Shown: positions 44,353 to 53,177, numbered from the stretch's first letter. The stretch: 64,000 bases of DNA from an uncultured Chloracidobacterium sp. (GCA_936914845.1 CAKZGE010000005.1:124001-188000), one strand, 5' to 3'. Notes: generated by a model not told the origin, from the letters alone. Numbers and translations are program-made.

Positions 44353-45510
44353 TTATTTTGCAGGCACGAGTCTCAAGATCCGATCATCATCCTTTCCCGG
44401 CGTGCCGCGGCCGTCACGATTTGAAGTTGAAATGTAGAGCAGACCGTCCGGCCCGGAGGCCACGTCGCGGATCCGGCCAACTTCGCCGGCGAGCAGATCT
44501 TCCTGCGAAATGACCTTTCGGCCGTCAAGCCTAATGCGGATCAGACGCGTCCCACGCAAACAACCGACGAACAGATCATTTTTGAAAGCCGGAAGCCTAT
44601 CGCCCGTATAAAATGCGGCCGAGGCCGGTGCGCAGGCAGGAGTATATTCAAGCAGCGGAGCGACCATACCGTCTTTGGTGCGCGTGCCATAAATTTCCGG
44701 CCAGCCATAGTTCTTGCCGGCTTCGACAATATTGATCTCGTCGGCTCCGCCGCCTTTTCCTTCAAATTGACTTGGGCCGTGTTCCGATTGAAACATCAAA
44801 CCGGTGTTTGGCTGCCAGGCAAGGCCTTGAGCATTGCGATGGCCGGTGGACCAGATCTCCGTGCGATAGCCGCTTTTTCCGACGAACGGATTGTCTTTCG
44901 GCACGGTGCCGTCATCATTCAACCGAAGTGTTTTACCGGCAAGCGAATTATTATCTTGGGCAAGCTGCCAATCGGTCGAATCACCGGTCGTAATATAAAG
45001 CTTGCCGTCCGGGCCAAATCTGACACGACTGCCGGCATGGTTCGGTGCGGCCGGGATCAATGCGATAACAACTGTCGGCTCGGTAAATTTCCCGCCCGCG
45101 TATCTGTAGCGAACGATCTTGACGAATTTACCGTCCTGATCGTAAGCATAGGACAGATAAATGAAAGAATTGGAAGCAAAATTCGGATGCACGGTGATGT
45201 CCATCAGGCCGCTTTCGCTCGATGGTTCAACATCAGGCACAACAAACACCGGTTCGGGCCGCAAACCTGCTTTTTCGATCAGTCGAACGCGGCCGGGCCG
45301 CTCCGTTACCAGCATATCGCCGCCCGGCAGCCAAGCCATCGCCCACGGCACTTCGAGTCCGCCAGCGACGGTTTCCAGCTTAAACGCTTGTTTGTCCGCG
45401 GTTTCGTATGTTTCGCCGCCAAGCGCGGTTCCGGCCGGGTCGGCACACGCCAGTGCGGCAATTACAGCCGCAGCCAGCAGAAAAAACTGCATAGATCTTT
45501 GCACCATCAT
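44353..45510 (-). CDS. PQQ-dependent aldose sugar dehydrogenase-like protein (YliI-type)
   Basis: This exported beta-propeller of 385 residues resembles the soluble aldose sugar dehydrogenase YliI/Asd. Recognisable parts are LEVPWAMAWLPGGDMLVTER, NHAGSRVRFGPDGKLYITTGD (with the catalytic-type His), GHRNAQGLAW and EIYGTRTKDG. The N-terminus is a signal peptide with Cys in IAALACADP, so it may be a lipoprotein, though the lipobox is not canonical. An ATG at 45495 (MQFFLLAAA) is an alternative start. It would oxidise sugars in the periplasm if PQQ is available; no pqq genes are in the window. Confidence 0.85.
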   Translation of the reverse strand: MMVQRSMQFFLLAAAVIAALACADPAGTALGGETYETADKQAFKLETVAGGLEVPWAMAWLPGGDMLVTERPGRVRLIEKAGLRPEPVFVVPDVEPSSESGLMDITVHPNFASNSFIYLSYAYDQDGKFVKIVRYRYAGGKFTEPTVVIALIPAAPNHAGSRVRFGPDGKLYITTGDSTDWQLAQDNNSLAGKTLRLNDDGTVPKDNPFVGKSGYRTEIWSTGHRNAQGLAWQPNTGLMFQSEHGPSQFEGKGGGADEINIVEAGKNYGWPEIYGTRTKDGMVAPLLEYTPACAPASAAFYTGDRLPAFKNDLFVGCLRGTRLIRIRLDGRKVISQEDLLAGEVGRIRDVASGPDGLLYISTSNRDGRGTPGKDDDRILRLVPAK

Positions 45511-45584
45511 AATATTATATATATGACGTCAACAGCAGCGAATGGGTTTGACCGAAAAAAGGGGCGGTAACAAAACTTGCGGGG

Positions 45585-46826
45585 TTATTGGCGAACGCGA
45601 ATGCCGGAAACTAAATACATCGGCGGTTTGTCCAGCTCAGAAATTACGGAGTTGCGGCCATTGTATTTTGCGTCGTAAAGCAATCCGTCCGCGCGTCTGA
45701 TGACGGTCGAATATGTATCGTTTTTTCGCAAAAGGGCAACCCCAAAGCTGGCCGTCAACTGGATCGGCTCTCCCATAAAGTCGATGAATATATTTTCGAT
45801 GATCGAACGGACCTCTTCGGCAAGCTTGGCGGCTCCGTCAAGTTCGGTATGGGGCAAGGCAATGCCGAATTCTTCGCCGCCCAACCGTCCTAGAATGTCG
45901 TTCGAGCGCATACGGCGCTTACAAGCCGCCGCTACATCCGCCAAAACCTTGTCGCCGGCCGCGTGGCCGTGGCGGTCATTGATCTCTTTAAATCGATCCA
46001 GATCGAAAATGATCAGCGAAAGTGGTTCACCGTAGCGTCGGCTGCGGATGACCTCTTCCGATACCAGTTCGCAAAAGCGGCGTTTGTTCAACAATCCGGT
46101 AAGACCGTCCGTATTTGCCAAACGCTGCAGTTTCGATTCTGCGGAACGAAGTTCCTTTTCCATCCGTTCACCGTTGATGACGATATAAACAAAGCCCCAA
46201 AATATCGCGAACACGATAAACAGCATAAAGCTGGCAGATTGTATCCATTGCGGGCTGTACAGGTCGGCAGGCTCGGGGACAAAGGCGGTCAATGCGGCAC
46301 GCATGAACAAAATGACGGCCATGATCCAATGCGTGCCCGAAGCGATGCGATAGATAGCGGCCGAACCTAAGTTATGTGGAATCGAGAATGCGTAGCCCGA
46401 CATTACGCAAAAGAACCCGATCAGCACCGAAGCGGAAATGATGCGATTCGTCAGGTTTGGTGAAACGAACGTAAAATAGACGATGGCCATTGTTTCCAAG
46501 GCCAGAAGCGTAAGTGTAAGATAAAAACGATTGTTGAGGCCGATAAATCTCCGCGTTCCTTCGTAGGCGATCGCCATGCAGGCGGTGATCAATACGTTGG
46601 CGAGAACGATCGTTAAAAGATCAGGGCCGTATCCACGCAAACCGAGCAGAAAAAAACCAATTGATGCCGCAAAATTTCCCAGTGCCCAATAGCCAAAACC
46701 CGGATAGGTCTGCTGTGTCCGCCATACAAAAGCCATCACACCGGCAATAAGTGCGGCGATAATGGTAAGGACGAACGACAAAGTCCTAACGTCCAATGCG
46801 ATGTGCGTAACTTCTGCTATGACCAC
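45585..46826 (-). CDS. Membrane-bound diguanylate cyclase (GGDEF)
   Basis: The protein makes cyclic di-GMP. About seven transmembrane helices occupy residues 10-220, followed by a helical linker and a GGDEF domain: NTDGLTGLLNKRRF, SLIIFDLDRFKEIND and the active-site loop RLGGEEFGIALP. The loop reads GGEEF, an active form. An RXXD inhibitory site five residues before GGEEF is not seen (SNDILGRLGGEEF). I use the GTG at 46826 (414 residues); the frame is open to a TTG at 46874. The gene is divergent from thiC and upstream of nothing on its strand before the sugar dehydrogenase. Confidence 0.88.
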   Translation of the reverse strand: MVIAEVTHIALDVRTLSFVLTIIAALIAGVMAFVWRTQQTYPGFGYWALGNFAASIGFFLLGLRGYGPDLLTIVLANVLITACMAIAYEGTRRFIGLNNRFYLTLTLLALETMAIVYFTFVSPNLTNRIISASVLIGFFCVMSGYAFSIPHNLGSAAIYRIASGTHWIMAVILFMRAALTAFVPEPADLYSPQWIQSASFMLFIVFAIFWGFVYIVINGERMEKELRSAESKLQRLANTDGLTGLLNKRRFCELVSEEVIRSRRYGEPLSLIIFDLDRFKEINDRHGHAAGDKVLADVAAACKRRMRSNDILGRLGGEEFGIALPHTELDGAAKLAEEVRSIIENIFIDFMGEPIQLTASFGVALLRKNDTYSTVIRRADGLLYDAKYNGRNSVISELDKPPMYLVSGIRVRQ

Positions 46827-46983
46827 GGATCTAATAATCGACTTACAGGAAAAAGAGGAGCATCCTGTAAACAAAGTTTAACATATCCATAACATAAGCT
46901 GAAAGAAAAATATTACTGCCCCCCGGCGTCCGATCTGATTCGAACCGGAAAGACGGTTTGATAAGGAACTGCACGAGCCGGTA

Positions 46984-47012
46984 TTGAGAAAATATGCAAT
47001 TTATTAAACAAT
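46984..47012 (+). promoter_or_regulatory. Candidate promoter of the thiC riboswitch transcript
   Basis: TTGAGA at 46984-46989 and AACAAT at 47007-47012 are separated by 17 bp and would start RNA near 47019, about 10 nt before the first base of the TPP aptamer. The match to sigma-70 consensus is moderate. Confidence 0.35.
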
Positions 47013-47028
47013 AGCTTTGCACAAGAGT

Positions 47029-47117
47029 TTTCAGGAGAGCTGCACGAGCAGCTGAGATGTGTCTATTGCGGACATTATCCTTTGAACCTGCTGCGGTTAA
47101 TACCGACGAAGGGAGAA
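47029..47117 (+). promoter_or_regulatory. TPP riboswitch (THI element) controlling thiC
   Basis: The thiamine-pyrophosphate aptamer is visible from its conserved pieces: a hairpin AGCTGC-ACGA-GCAGCT running into CTGAGATG, then CCTTTGAACCTGCTGCGG, TTAATACCG and ACGAAGGGAGA. The pyrimidine stretch TCCTTT at 47078-47083 pairs with GAAGGGA at 47107-47115. The thiC ribosome site AGGGAG overlaps the last conserved bases of the aptamer, 5-7 nt before the ATG at 47123, so ligand binding should block translation directly. No separate terminator hairpin is seen between aptamer and gene. Confidence 0.9.
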
Positions 47118-47122
47118 AAACG

Positions 47123-49177
47123 ATGAAAGAAACCACTGATGCGGGGAGCCACAACGAGCGCAATGCGGCTGCCGGCGGCAACGAAATCCTATCAGAGCAA
47201 ACTAGCGATCAGGTAAAATTGCCTGCATCTCAAAAGATATACGTAGAGAGCAATGTCAGAGCCGAAAGCGGTAGAGAGCGGGTTCTTGATCTCCGCGTAC
47301 CATTTCGCGAGATCGCTCTTACGCCGTCAAAGGCGATGGATGGCACGATCGAAGAAAATCCGCCTGTCCGCGTTTATGATACGAGCGGCCCGTGGACCGA
47401 CCCGCGTGTTAAGTGTGACGTGCGTGAAGGCCTGCCGCAGCTTCGCCGCGATTGGATAGTCGGACGCGGCGACGTCGAAGAATACGAAGGCCGCGAGGTG
47501 TTGCCGCAGGATAACGGGTATCTGACGAAAGGTGCCGAAGACATCGCAATGCAGAAGCCCGCGCGTGAGCAAGGGCGTAGCGGACATGGCCCGCTTGAAA
47601 ATTTCCCCGGCCTCAAACGTGCTCCGCTGCGCGCCAAGCCCGGCCGAAATGTCTCGCAGATGCATTATGCCAAACAAGGCATCATCACGCCTGAGATGGA
47701 ATATGTCGCCATCCGCGAAAATCTCGGGCGCCAGCGGAACGCGGACACTTTTGTCCGCTTGGCTGAAAAAAGCGACCGAAGTTCATTAAATCATCAGCAC
47801 AAAGGCGATTCGTTCGGTGCCTCGATCCCTGAATTCGTCACACCGGAATTTGTCCGCGACGAGGTCGCCCGCGGGCGAGCCATTATCCCGAATAACATAA
47901 ACCATCCGGAATCAGAACCGATGATCATCGGCCGAAATTTTCTGGTCAAGATCAATGCCAACATCGGCAACAGCGCCATTGCTTCGTCCATCGAAGAAGA
48001 GGTTGAAAAGATGCGTTGGTCAACGCTGTGGGGAGCCGACACGGTAATGGATCTTTCGACCGGAAAGAACATCCACGCCACACGCGAATGGATTCTACGC
48101 AATTCGCCCGTGCCTATCGGAACCGTGCCGATCTATCAGGCGCTCGAAAAAGTGAACGGCAAGGCCGAAGATCTGATGTGGGAAATTTACCGCGATACTT
48201 TGATAGAACAAGCCGAACAAGGCGTTGATTATTTTACGATCCACGCCGGAGTGCGTCTGCCTTACATTCCGCTGACGGCGAAACGCACGACAGGCATCGT
48301 CAGCCGCGGCGGTTCGATCATGGCGAAATGGTGCTTGGCACATCACGAAGAAAGCTTTTTATACACAAGGTTTAGAGAGATCTGCGAGATCATGGCGACA
48401 TACGACGTGGCGTTCTCGCTTGGCGATGGATTGCGCCCCGGTTCGATCGCCGACGCCAACGACGAGGCTCAGTTTGCTGAACTCGAAACGCTTGGCGAAC
48501 TGACCAAGATCGCGTGGGAAATGGATTGCCAAACGATGATCGAAGGCCCCGGCCACGTGCCGATGCACCTCATCAAAGAGAACATGGACAAGCAGCTTGA
48601 GGTTTGCGGCGAGGCTCCGTTTTACACGCTCGGCCCGCTCACCACAGACATCGCTCCCGGCTACGACCACATCACCAGCGGCATCGGTGCGGCGATGATC
48701 GGCTGGTTTGGCACGGCAATGCTCTGTTACGTTACGCCAAAAGAACACCTCGGCCTGCCCAACAAACAGGACGTTAAAGAAGGTGTCATCACATACAAAC
48801 TCGCCGCCCACGCCGCCGACCTTGCCAAAGGCCATCCCGGCGCGCAGTATCGCGACAACGCCCTGAGCAAAGCCCGCTTCGAGTTCCGCTGGGAAGATCA
48901 GTTCAACCTCGGCCTAGACCCCGAAAAGGCAAAAGAGTTTCACGACGAAACGCTTCCGGCAGAAGGCGCAAAGCTCGCCCACTTTTGCTCAATGTGCGGC
49001 CCGCATTTCTGTTCGATGAAAATAACCCAGGACGTCCGCGAATACGCCGAACAGCAAAACATCGAAGCCGAAAAAGCGTTGGCAGTTGGGATGAGCGAAA
49101 AAGCCGCCGAATTCGTCGCCACCGGCAGCGAAATATATCACTCAGCCGACGGGGGAACAAGCGGCGATCATCATTAA
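47123..49177 (+). CDS. thiC: Phosphomethylpyrimidine synthase ThiC
   Basis: ThiC rearranges aminoimidazole ribotide into HMP-phosphate, the pyrimidine half of thiamine. The 684-residue sequence has MHYAKQGIITPEMEYVAIRE and the C-terminal radical-SAM cluster motif SMCGPHFCSM (CX2CX4C). The catalytic middle includes DYFTIHAGVRL and MIEGPGHVPMH. The ATG at 47123 is chosen because the riboswitch ribosome site lies directly upstream; the longer frame to 47057 translates the aptamer. It is followed by a possible terminator at 49365 and a stretch of repeats. Confidence 0.97.
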   Translation: MKETTDAGSHNERNAAAGGNEILSEQTSDQVKLPASQKIYVESNVRAESGRERVLDLRVPFREIALTPSKAMDGTIEENPPVRVYDTSGPWTDPRVKCDVREGLPQLRRDWIVGRGDVEEYEGREVLPQDNGYLTKGAEDIAMQKPAREQGRSGHGPLENFPGLKRAPLRAKPGRNVSQMHYAKQGIITPEMEYVAIRENLGRQRNADTFVRLAEKSDRSSLNHQHKGDSFGASIPEFVTPEFVRDEVARGRAIIPNNINHPESEPMIIGRNFLVKINANIGNSAIASSIEEEVEKMRWSTLWGADTVMDLSTGKNIHATREWILRNSPVPIGTVPIYQALEKVNGKAEDLMWEIYRDTLIEQAEQGVDYFTIHAGVRLPYIPLTAKRTTGIVSRGGSIMAKWCLAHHEESFLYTRFREICEIMATYDVAFSLGDGLRPGSIADANDEAQFAELETLGELTKIAWEMDCQTMIEGPGHVPMHLIKENMDKQLEVCGEAPFYTLGPLTTDIAPGYDHITSGIGAAMIGWFGTAMLCYVTPKEHLGLPNKQDVKEGVITYKLAAHAADLAKGHPGAQYRDNALSKARFEFRWEDQFNLGLDPEKAKEFHDETLPAEGAKLAHFCSMCGPHFCSMKITQDVREYAEQQNIEAEKALAVGMSEKAAEFVATGSEIYHSADGGTSGDHH

Positions 49178-49284
49178 GAAAGAAGACGTAAAAGGTGCGG
49201 ACAGTTTCCAACGGCTTTGGACGAAAAACCGAATTCAATTTCCGCTCTTCGTAAGCTGTTCTGATAAGTTATTTGAAAGTTTCT

Positions 49285-49316
49285 TAGTTCCTTTAGGAAC
49301 GTCATATTTATAGATA
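49285..49316. repeat. REP-like palindromic element, copy 1
   Basis: TAGTTCCTTTAGGAAC at 49285-49300 is followed by GTCATATTTATAGATAGG. The first part is an imperfect palindrome, and the tail CATATTTATAG recurs in copy 3 in the opposite orientation. Confidence 0.5.
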
Positions 49317-49336
49317 GGATTCGTCATTAATTCATT

Positions 49337-49365
49337 TAAGTTCCGTAGGAACGGCATAAAATATG
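49337..49365. repeat. REP-like palindromic element, copy 2
   Basis: TAAGTTCCGTAGGAACGGC followed by ATAAAATATG is a close relative of copy 1 in the same orientation. The core GTTCC-GTA-GGAAC is a perfect inverted repeat. Confidence 0.5.
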
Positions 49366-49396
49366 TCGTTGCTCTGCAACTTGCAACGACTTTTTG
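49365..49396 (+). terminator. Probable intrinsic terminator downstream of thiC
   Basis: GTCGTTGC and GCAACGAC form a perfect 8-bp stem around a 10-nt loop, followed directly by TTTTT. It lies about 190 bp after the thiC stop. It could serve as the thiC terminator or be part of the repeat cluster around it. Confidence 0.6.
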
Positions 49397-49400
49397 ACGA

Positions 49401-49432
49401 TTTCCTATAAATATTTCGCTCCGACGGAGCTA
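49401..49432. repeat. REP-like palindromic element, copy 3, inverted
   Basis: TTTCCTATAAATATTTCGCTCC-GACGGAGCTA (split here) is, on the minus strand, AGCTCCGTCGGAGCG followed by AAATATTTATAGG, the same order of core and tail as copies 1 and 2 but inverted. Confidence 0.5.
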
Positions 49433-49713
49433 GATGATGAGCTTTTACAAAACATTTCGGAATATACTCAATGCAAACGCAAAGGTTAGGTAAACCCGAA
49501 GACCGTCAGTTCTTTGATCACGACGCAAAGCCGTTAAATGATCATATAAATACAGGCGTTGCAAGATGAGAAAAAAGACGGTTCCGGATCCGAGATCTAC
49601 CCCGGCAATCTTCCCAAAACGGCCAAGGTCATCATGAATATGGTAGTCTTGTGAAAGAATAGATAGAAGAAAATTATATCTTGAATCTGCAGGAATACAC
49701 GGAGGTCTGAGCA

Positions 49714-51483
49714 ATGTTTGGAAGAAGCAGGACGGTAGCCGATCTTTTGGTTGAAAAGCTGGAAGAATCGGGCGTTAAGCGTATCTATGGGATCGTCGGC
49801 GACAGCTTAAATCCGGTTAGCGACGCCATAAAGCGAAGCGGAAAGTTGGACTGGATCCACGTCAGACACGAAGAGGCCGGAGCCTTTGCGGCATCTGCCG
49901 AGGCTCAGCTTTCGGGAAGCCTGACGGTTTGTGCCGGAAGTTGCGGTCCGGGCGGGCTGCATTTGATCAACGGCCTCTATGACGCTCATCGGGCGATGGT
50001 TCCGGTATTGGCATTGGTTTCGCATATTCCGAGTTACGAGATAGGCACCCAATATTTTCAAGAAACGCATCCCAGCTTGATCTTCCAGGAATGCAGCCAT
50101 TATTGCGAGCTTGTTTCCAACGCTCAACAGATGCCGCGGGTTCTTCAGATCGCAATGCAATCGGCGGTCGGGAAACGAGGGGTCAGCGTTTTGATCTTGC
50201 CCGGAGACATTGCCGCTGCGACGATCGATGAAAAAACAGAAGAGAGATTTTCCAGCCCGATATCGCTGAATTATCCAAAGGTTCGCCCCTTGGATGGCGA
50301 CCTGCAGCGTGCCGCTCAGATGATCGACGAAGCCGAAAGGCCGGTGATCTTTGGTGGTGCAGGCTGCGCAGAATCTCACGACGAGGTCGTCCAGCTTGCT
50401 CAGACGCTGAAAGCACCGGTCGGCTATGCGTTTCGCGGCAAGCAATTTCTCGAATACGAAAATCCTTATGCTGTCGGAATGACGGGCTTGCTGGGCTATG
50501 GTGCGGCTTATGACGCCATGCAGGCCTGTGATCTCCTGATCTTATTGGGCACCGATTTTCCATACGAAAAATTTTATCCGACGAAAGCGAAGATCATACA
50601 GGTCGAGATACGGCCCGAACATCTCGGACGGCGTTGCAAGGTCGATCTCGGGTTGCTCGGCGACGTCAAAGAAACGCTTAACGCTTTGCAAACGATCGTA
50701 AAGCCGAAAGACGATGCGGGCTTTTTGGACAAGATGCTTGAGGAGAATAAAGACAGAACAGAGAATTTGAATATTTATGTTGAACATTCCGGTGAACAGG
50801 ATCTGATCCGCCCCGAATTTGTCGCCGCAAAGATCAATGAATTGGCCGACGACAACGCCATTATTTCCGCCGATACCGGATTGTGCAATATTTGGATGGC
50901 GCATTACATAAAAGCAAAGAAGGACCGCCGATTGTTGGCTTCGTATTCTCACGGTTCGATGGCAAATGCCTTTTCATATTCGATCGGGGCAGCGTGTTTG
51001 AATGGCGAAAGTCAAGTAATTTCAATGTCCGGCGATGGCGGATTTGCGATGCTGATGGGTGAGATGCTGACCGTCAGACAACTTCAACTGCCGGTCAAGA
51101 CGGTGATCTTTAACAACGGCTCGTTGGGTTTTGTCGATATGGAAATGGAAGTCGCCGGTTATGAAGGCTTTCAGACAAGGTTGGACAATCCGAACTTTGC
51201 GGCGGTCGCCGAAGCGATGGGTATGAAAGGGATCCGCATCGAATCTCCGAAAGACGTCGAAAGCGGATTGCGCGAAGCACTGGCGTATGACGGCGCTGTT
51301 TTCGTGGATGTTGTAACTGACCCGAATGCGATCTCGCTGCCCCCGCATATTGGCAAAGACCAGGTATTCGGCTACGGCATTACGATGAGCAAATATATTT
51401 TGTCCGGCGAAATAGATAAGGTCGCTAAAAAGATCAGATCGAATTACCGTCTTTCAAAAGAGGCGATCGACGACATTATTTGA
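49714..51483 (+). CDS. poxB: Thiamine-pyrophosphate-dependent enzyme, PoxB-like pyruvate oxidase/dehydrogenase
   Basis: The 589-residue protein has the three domains of the acetolactate synthase/pyruvate oxidase family: an N-terminal TPP-binding part with the catalytic Glu in VRHEEAGAFAA, a central FAD-type domain, and a C-terminal TPP domain with MSGDGGFAMLMGEMLTVRQ and NNGSLGF (the GDG..N motif). Similarity in length and in the segment GDSLNPVSDAIKRS fits PoxB, which oxidises pyruvate to acetate and CO2 with quinone. A C-terminal helix (GEIDKVAKKIRSNYRLS) resembles the membrane-switch tail of PoxB. GGAGG lies 8 nt before the ATG. It follows thiC, but the repeats and terminator suggest a separate transcript. 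Confidence 0.82.
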   Translation: MFGRSRTVADLLVEKLEESGVKRIYGIVGDSLNPVSDAIKRSGKLDWIHVRHEEAGAFAASAEAQLSGSLTVCAGSCGPGGLHLINGLYDAHRAMVPVLALVSHIPSYEIGTQYFQETHPSLIFQECSHYCELVSNAQQMPRVLQIAMQSAVGKRGVSVLILPGDIAAATIDEKTEERFSSPISLNYPKVRPLDGDLQRAAQMIDEAERPVIFGGAGCAESHDEVVQLAQTLKAPVGYAFRGKQFLEYENPYAVGMTGLLGYGAAYDAMQACDLLILLGTDFPYEKFYPTKAKIIQVEIRPEHLGRRCKVDLGLLGDVKETLNALQTIVKPKDDAGFLDKMLEENKDRTENLNIYVEHSGEQDLIRPEFVAAKINELADDNAIISADTGLCNIWMAHYIKAKKDRRLLASYSHGSMANAFSYSIGAACLNGESQVISMSGDGGFAMLMGEMLTVRQLQLPVKTVIFNNGSLGFVDMEMEVAGYEGFQTRLDNPNFAAVAEAMGMKGIRIESPKDVESGLREALAYDGAVFVDVVTDPNAISLPPHIGKDQVFGYGITMSKYILSGEIDKVAKKIRSNYRLSKEAIDDII

Positions 51484-51511
51484 ACGTTCGCTCCGGCACA
51501 AGAGATCATGC

Positions 51512-51976
51512 ATGAAAATTTTGATGGTTTGTTTGGGTAATATTTGCCGTTCGCCGCTGGCGCATGGCATTCTGCAGCGATTGGCACTCGAAAACGGACT
51601 GGATTGGGAAGTGCGTTCGGCGGGTACGGGGAATTGGCACGTCGGCGAACCGCCGGACAGGCGAGCGATCGCCGTTGCGAAAAACTTTGGCACGGATATC
51701 AAAAACCAGCGGGCGGCACATTTTACGACCACGATGTTTGATGATTTTGACCTGATATTTGCTATGGATAAAAGCAATTTGCGGAATGTGCTGGGTTTGG
51801 CGAGAAACGACCGTGAAAGGGCAAAGGTGCGTCTATTTTTGGGTGAAAACGAAGTGCCCGATCCCTATTTCGATGAAAAAATGTTTACACCTGTTTGCGA
51901 GATGATCGAAGAGCGATGTCGGGAAATAATGTTTGAGATCATCAACGAGACCAAGGCTGTAGAGGCAGGATCTTAA
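51512..51976 (+). CDS. Low-molecular-weight protein-tyrosine phosphatase
   Basis: The 154-residue protein has the phosphatase loop VCLGNICRSP (CX5R) at residues 7-13 and the general-acid motif PDPYF near residue 117, both intact. In bacteria such enzymes often act on tyrosine kinases of polysaccharide export, but arsenate reductase activity is a second possibility; no kinase or ars gene is nearby. It follows the poxB-like gene by 29 bp, so co-transcription is possible. Confidence 0.9.
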   Translation: MKILMVCLGNICRSPLAHGILQRLALENGLDWEVRSAGTGNWHVGEPPDRRAIAVAKNFGTDIKNQRAAHFTTTMFDDFDLIFAMDKSNLRNVLGLARNDRERAKVRLFLGENEVPDPYFDEKMFTPVCEMIEERCREIMFEIINETKAVEAGS

Positions 51977-51988
51977 AATGAAAGGCAG

Positions 51989-52357
51989 TCACTTTCCGGT
52001 TCGAAGTATCTTCTCCATTTTTCGGCCCTTGGCCAATTCATCTACCAATTTATCCAGGTAGCGGACCTGCTGAGTGAGCGGATCTTCGATCTCCTCAATG
52101 CGATGACCGCAGATAACGCCGGTGATGGAATGTGCGTTCGGGTTGAGTTTCGCGGCGGCGAAAAAAGCTGCAAAAGTCGCTTTCTCGGCGAGCAATTCCT
52201 GTAGTTTTCCTTCGTCAAAGCCCGTCAGCCATTCGATCACTTGGTTAAGTTCGGCGACTGTGCGCCCCTTTTTTTCCACCTTAGCAACGTAATGGGGATA
52301 GACGCCGGCGAAGGTCATCTTGGCAATACGTTCATTTTGGTCGGCAGAATTTTTCAT
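51989..52357 (-). CDS. DUF2200-family protein
   Basis: The 122-residue protein matches the DUF2200 pattern: ERIAKMTFAGVYPHYVAKVEKKG (given in part), VIEWLTGF and ICGHRIEEIEDPLTQQVRYLDKLVDELAKG. It is probably cytoplasmic and has no known function. It is convergent with the phosphatase gene, and 145 bp of unremarkable sequence separate it from queC. Confidence 0.8.
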   Translation of the reverse strand: MKNSADQNERIAKMTFAGVYPHYVAKVEKKGRTVAELNQVIEWLTGFDEGKLQELLAEKATFAAFFAAAKLNPNAHSITGVICGHRIEEIEDPLTQQVRYLDKLVDELAKGRKMEKILRTGK

Positions 52358-52502
52358 ATTGCGGACAAATAGGATTGTGCAGAAAATTTACATCGATAAC
52401 AAGACGATCCTGCAAAAAGATGTTACAGATCGGCGGTCTTTGCCGGTCCGGATCCTATAACTTTAGCTGTCGCGAACCCTATTGTGGTAAATTTCATAGA
52501 CA

Positions 52503-53177
52503 ATGAGCATCTCGATCATCTTGGTTTCGGGCGGAATGGACAGTTGCGTAACGGCGGCGATCGCCGAACGCGAAAGCGCGGAGCTTGCCTTTCTGCATAT
52601 TTCATATGGCCAGCGGACAGAACTCCGCGAAAGGCAGGCGTTCAATGAGATCGCCGATCACTACGGCGTGGAGAAACGTCTCGATATTTCGATCGAATAT
52701 CTGGCAAAGATCGGCGGTTCGTCGCTGACAGATGAACGCATCGTGGTGTCCGAAGCCGATCTTGCCTCACAGGAGATCCCGACCAGCTATGTTCCCTTTC
52801 GCAATGCGAATATGCTTTCGATCGCGACCAGCTGGGCGGAGGTCATCGGAGCAACGAAGATATATATTGGTGCCGTCGCCGAAGATTCGAGCGGCTATCC
52901 GGATTGCCGCCCCGAATTCTACGCTGCGTTCCAACAGACGATAAATATCGGAGCCAAACCTGAAACAAACATCCGCATCGAGACGCCGATCATCTCGCTT
53001 TCCAAAGCTGAGATCGTGAAAACGGGCGTAGAGCTCGGTGCCCCGCTTTATTTAAGCTGGTCGTGTTACCGGGCGAATGATGCGGCGTGCGGAACTTGCG
53101 ATTCGTGCGCTTTGCGGTTGCGGGGATTTGAACAGGCAGGAATCAAAGATCCGATAGCCTATCTAAAGTCTATGTGA
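52503..53177 (+). CDS. queC: 7-cyano-7-deazaguanine synthase QueC
   Basis: QueC converts 7-carboxy-7-deazaguanine to preQ0 with ATP and ammonia, an early step of queuosine synthesis. The 224-residue sequence has the PP-loop LVSGGMDSCV and the C-terminal zinc site CYRANDAACGTCDSC. The segment SYVPFRNANMLSIATSWAE and the family motif AEDSSGYPDCRPEF are present. There is no visible ribosome site or preQ1 riboswitch upstream. It complements queG at 1981-2922. Confidence 0.95.
   Translation: MSISIILVSGGMDSCVTAAIAERESAELAFLHISYGQRTELRERQAFNEIADHYGVEKRLDISIEYLAKIGGSSLTDERIVVSEADLASQEIPTSYVPFRNANMLSIATSWAEVIGATKIYIGAVAEDSSGYPDCRPEFYAAFQQTINIGAKPETNIRIETPIISLSKAEIVKTGVELGAPLYLSWSCYRANDAACGTCDSCALRLRGFEQAGIKDPIAYLKSM

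Larger units (their letters stand above)
49178..49713. other. 536-bp intergenic region with repeats
   Basis: The stretch between thiC and the poxB-like gene has no supported gene. It contains three related short palindromic elements and one terminator-like hairpin, each listed separately. From about 49445 to 49690 I see only unremarkable sequence, with an 89-codon minus-strand frame lacking any protein-like signal. GGAGG lies 8 nt before the next start at 49714. Confidence 0.5.

Noticed and set aside
44767..45570. 267-codon frame on the plus strand
   Set aside because: It is antisense to the sugar dehydrogenase gene, which has clear motifs; the frame has no protein-like pattern.
46930..46990. 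GATTCGAACC on the plus strand, like the T-loop of a tRNA on the minus strand
   Set aside because: The five bases on each side do not pair, and no acceptor, D or anticodon arm can be built around it.
49445..49714. 89-codon minus-strand frame before the poxB-like gene
   Set aside because: No ribosome site and no family features; probably chance.
52380..52502. Possible preQ1 riboswitch in front of queC
   Set aside because: I looked for the conserved hairpin and A-rich tail and did not find them.
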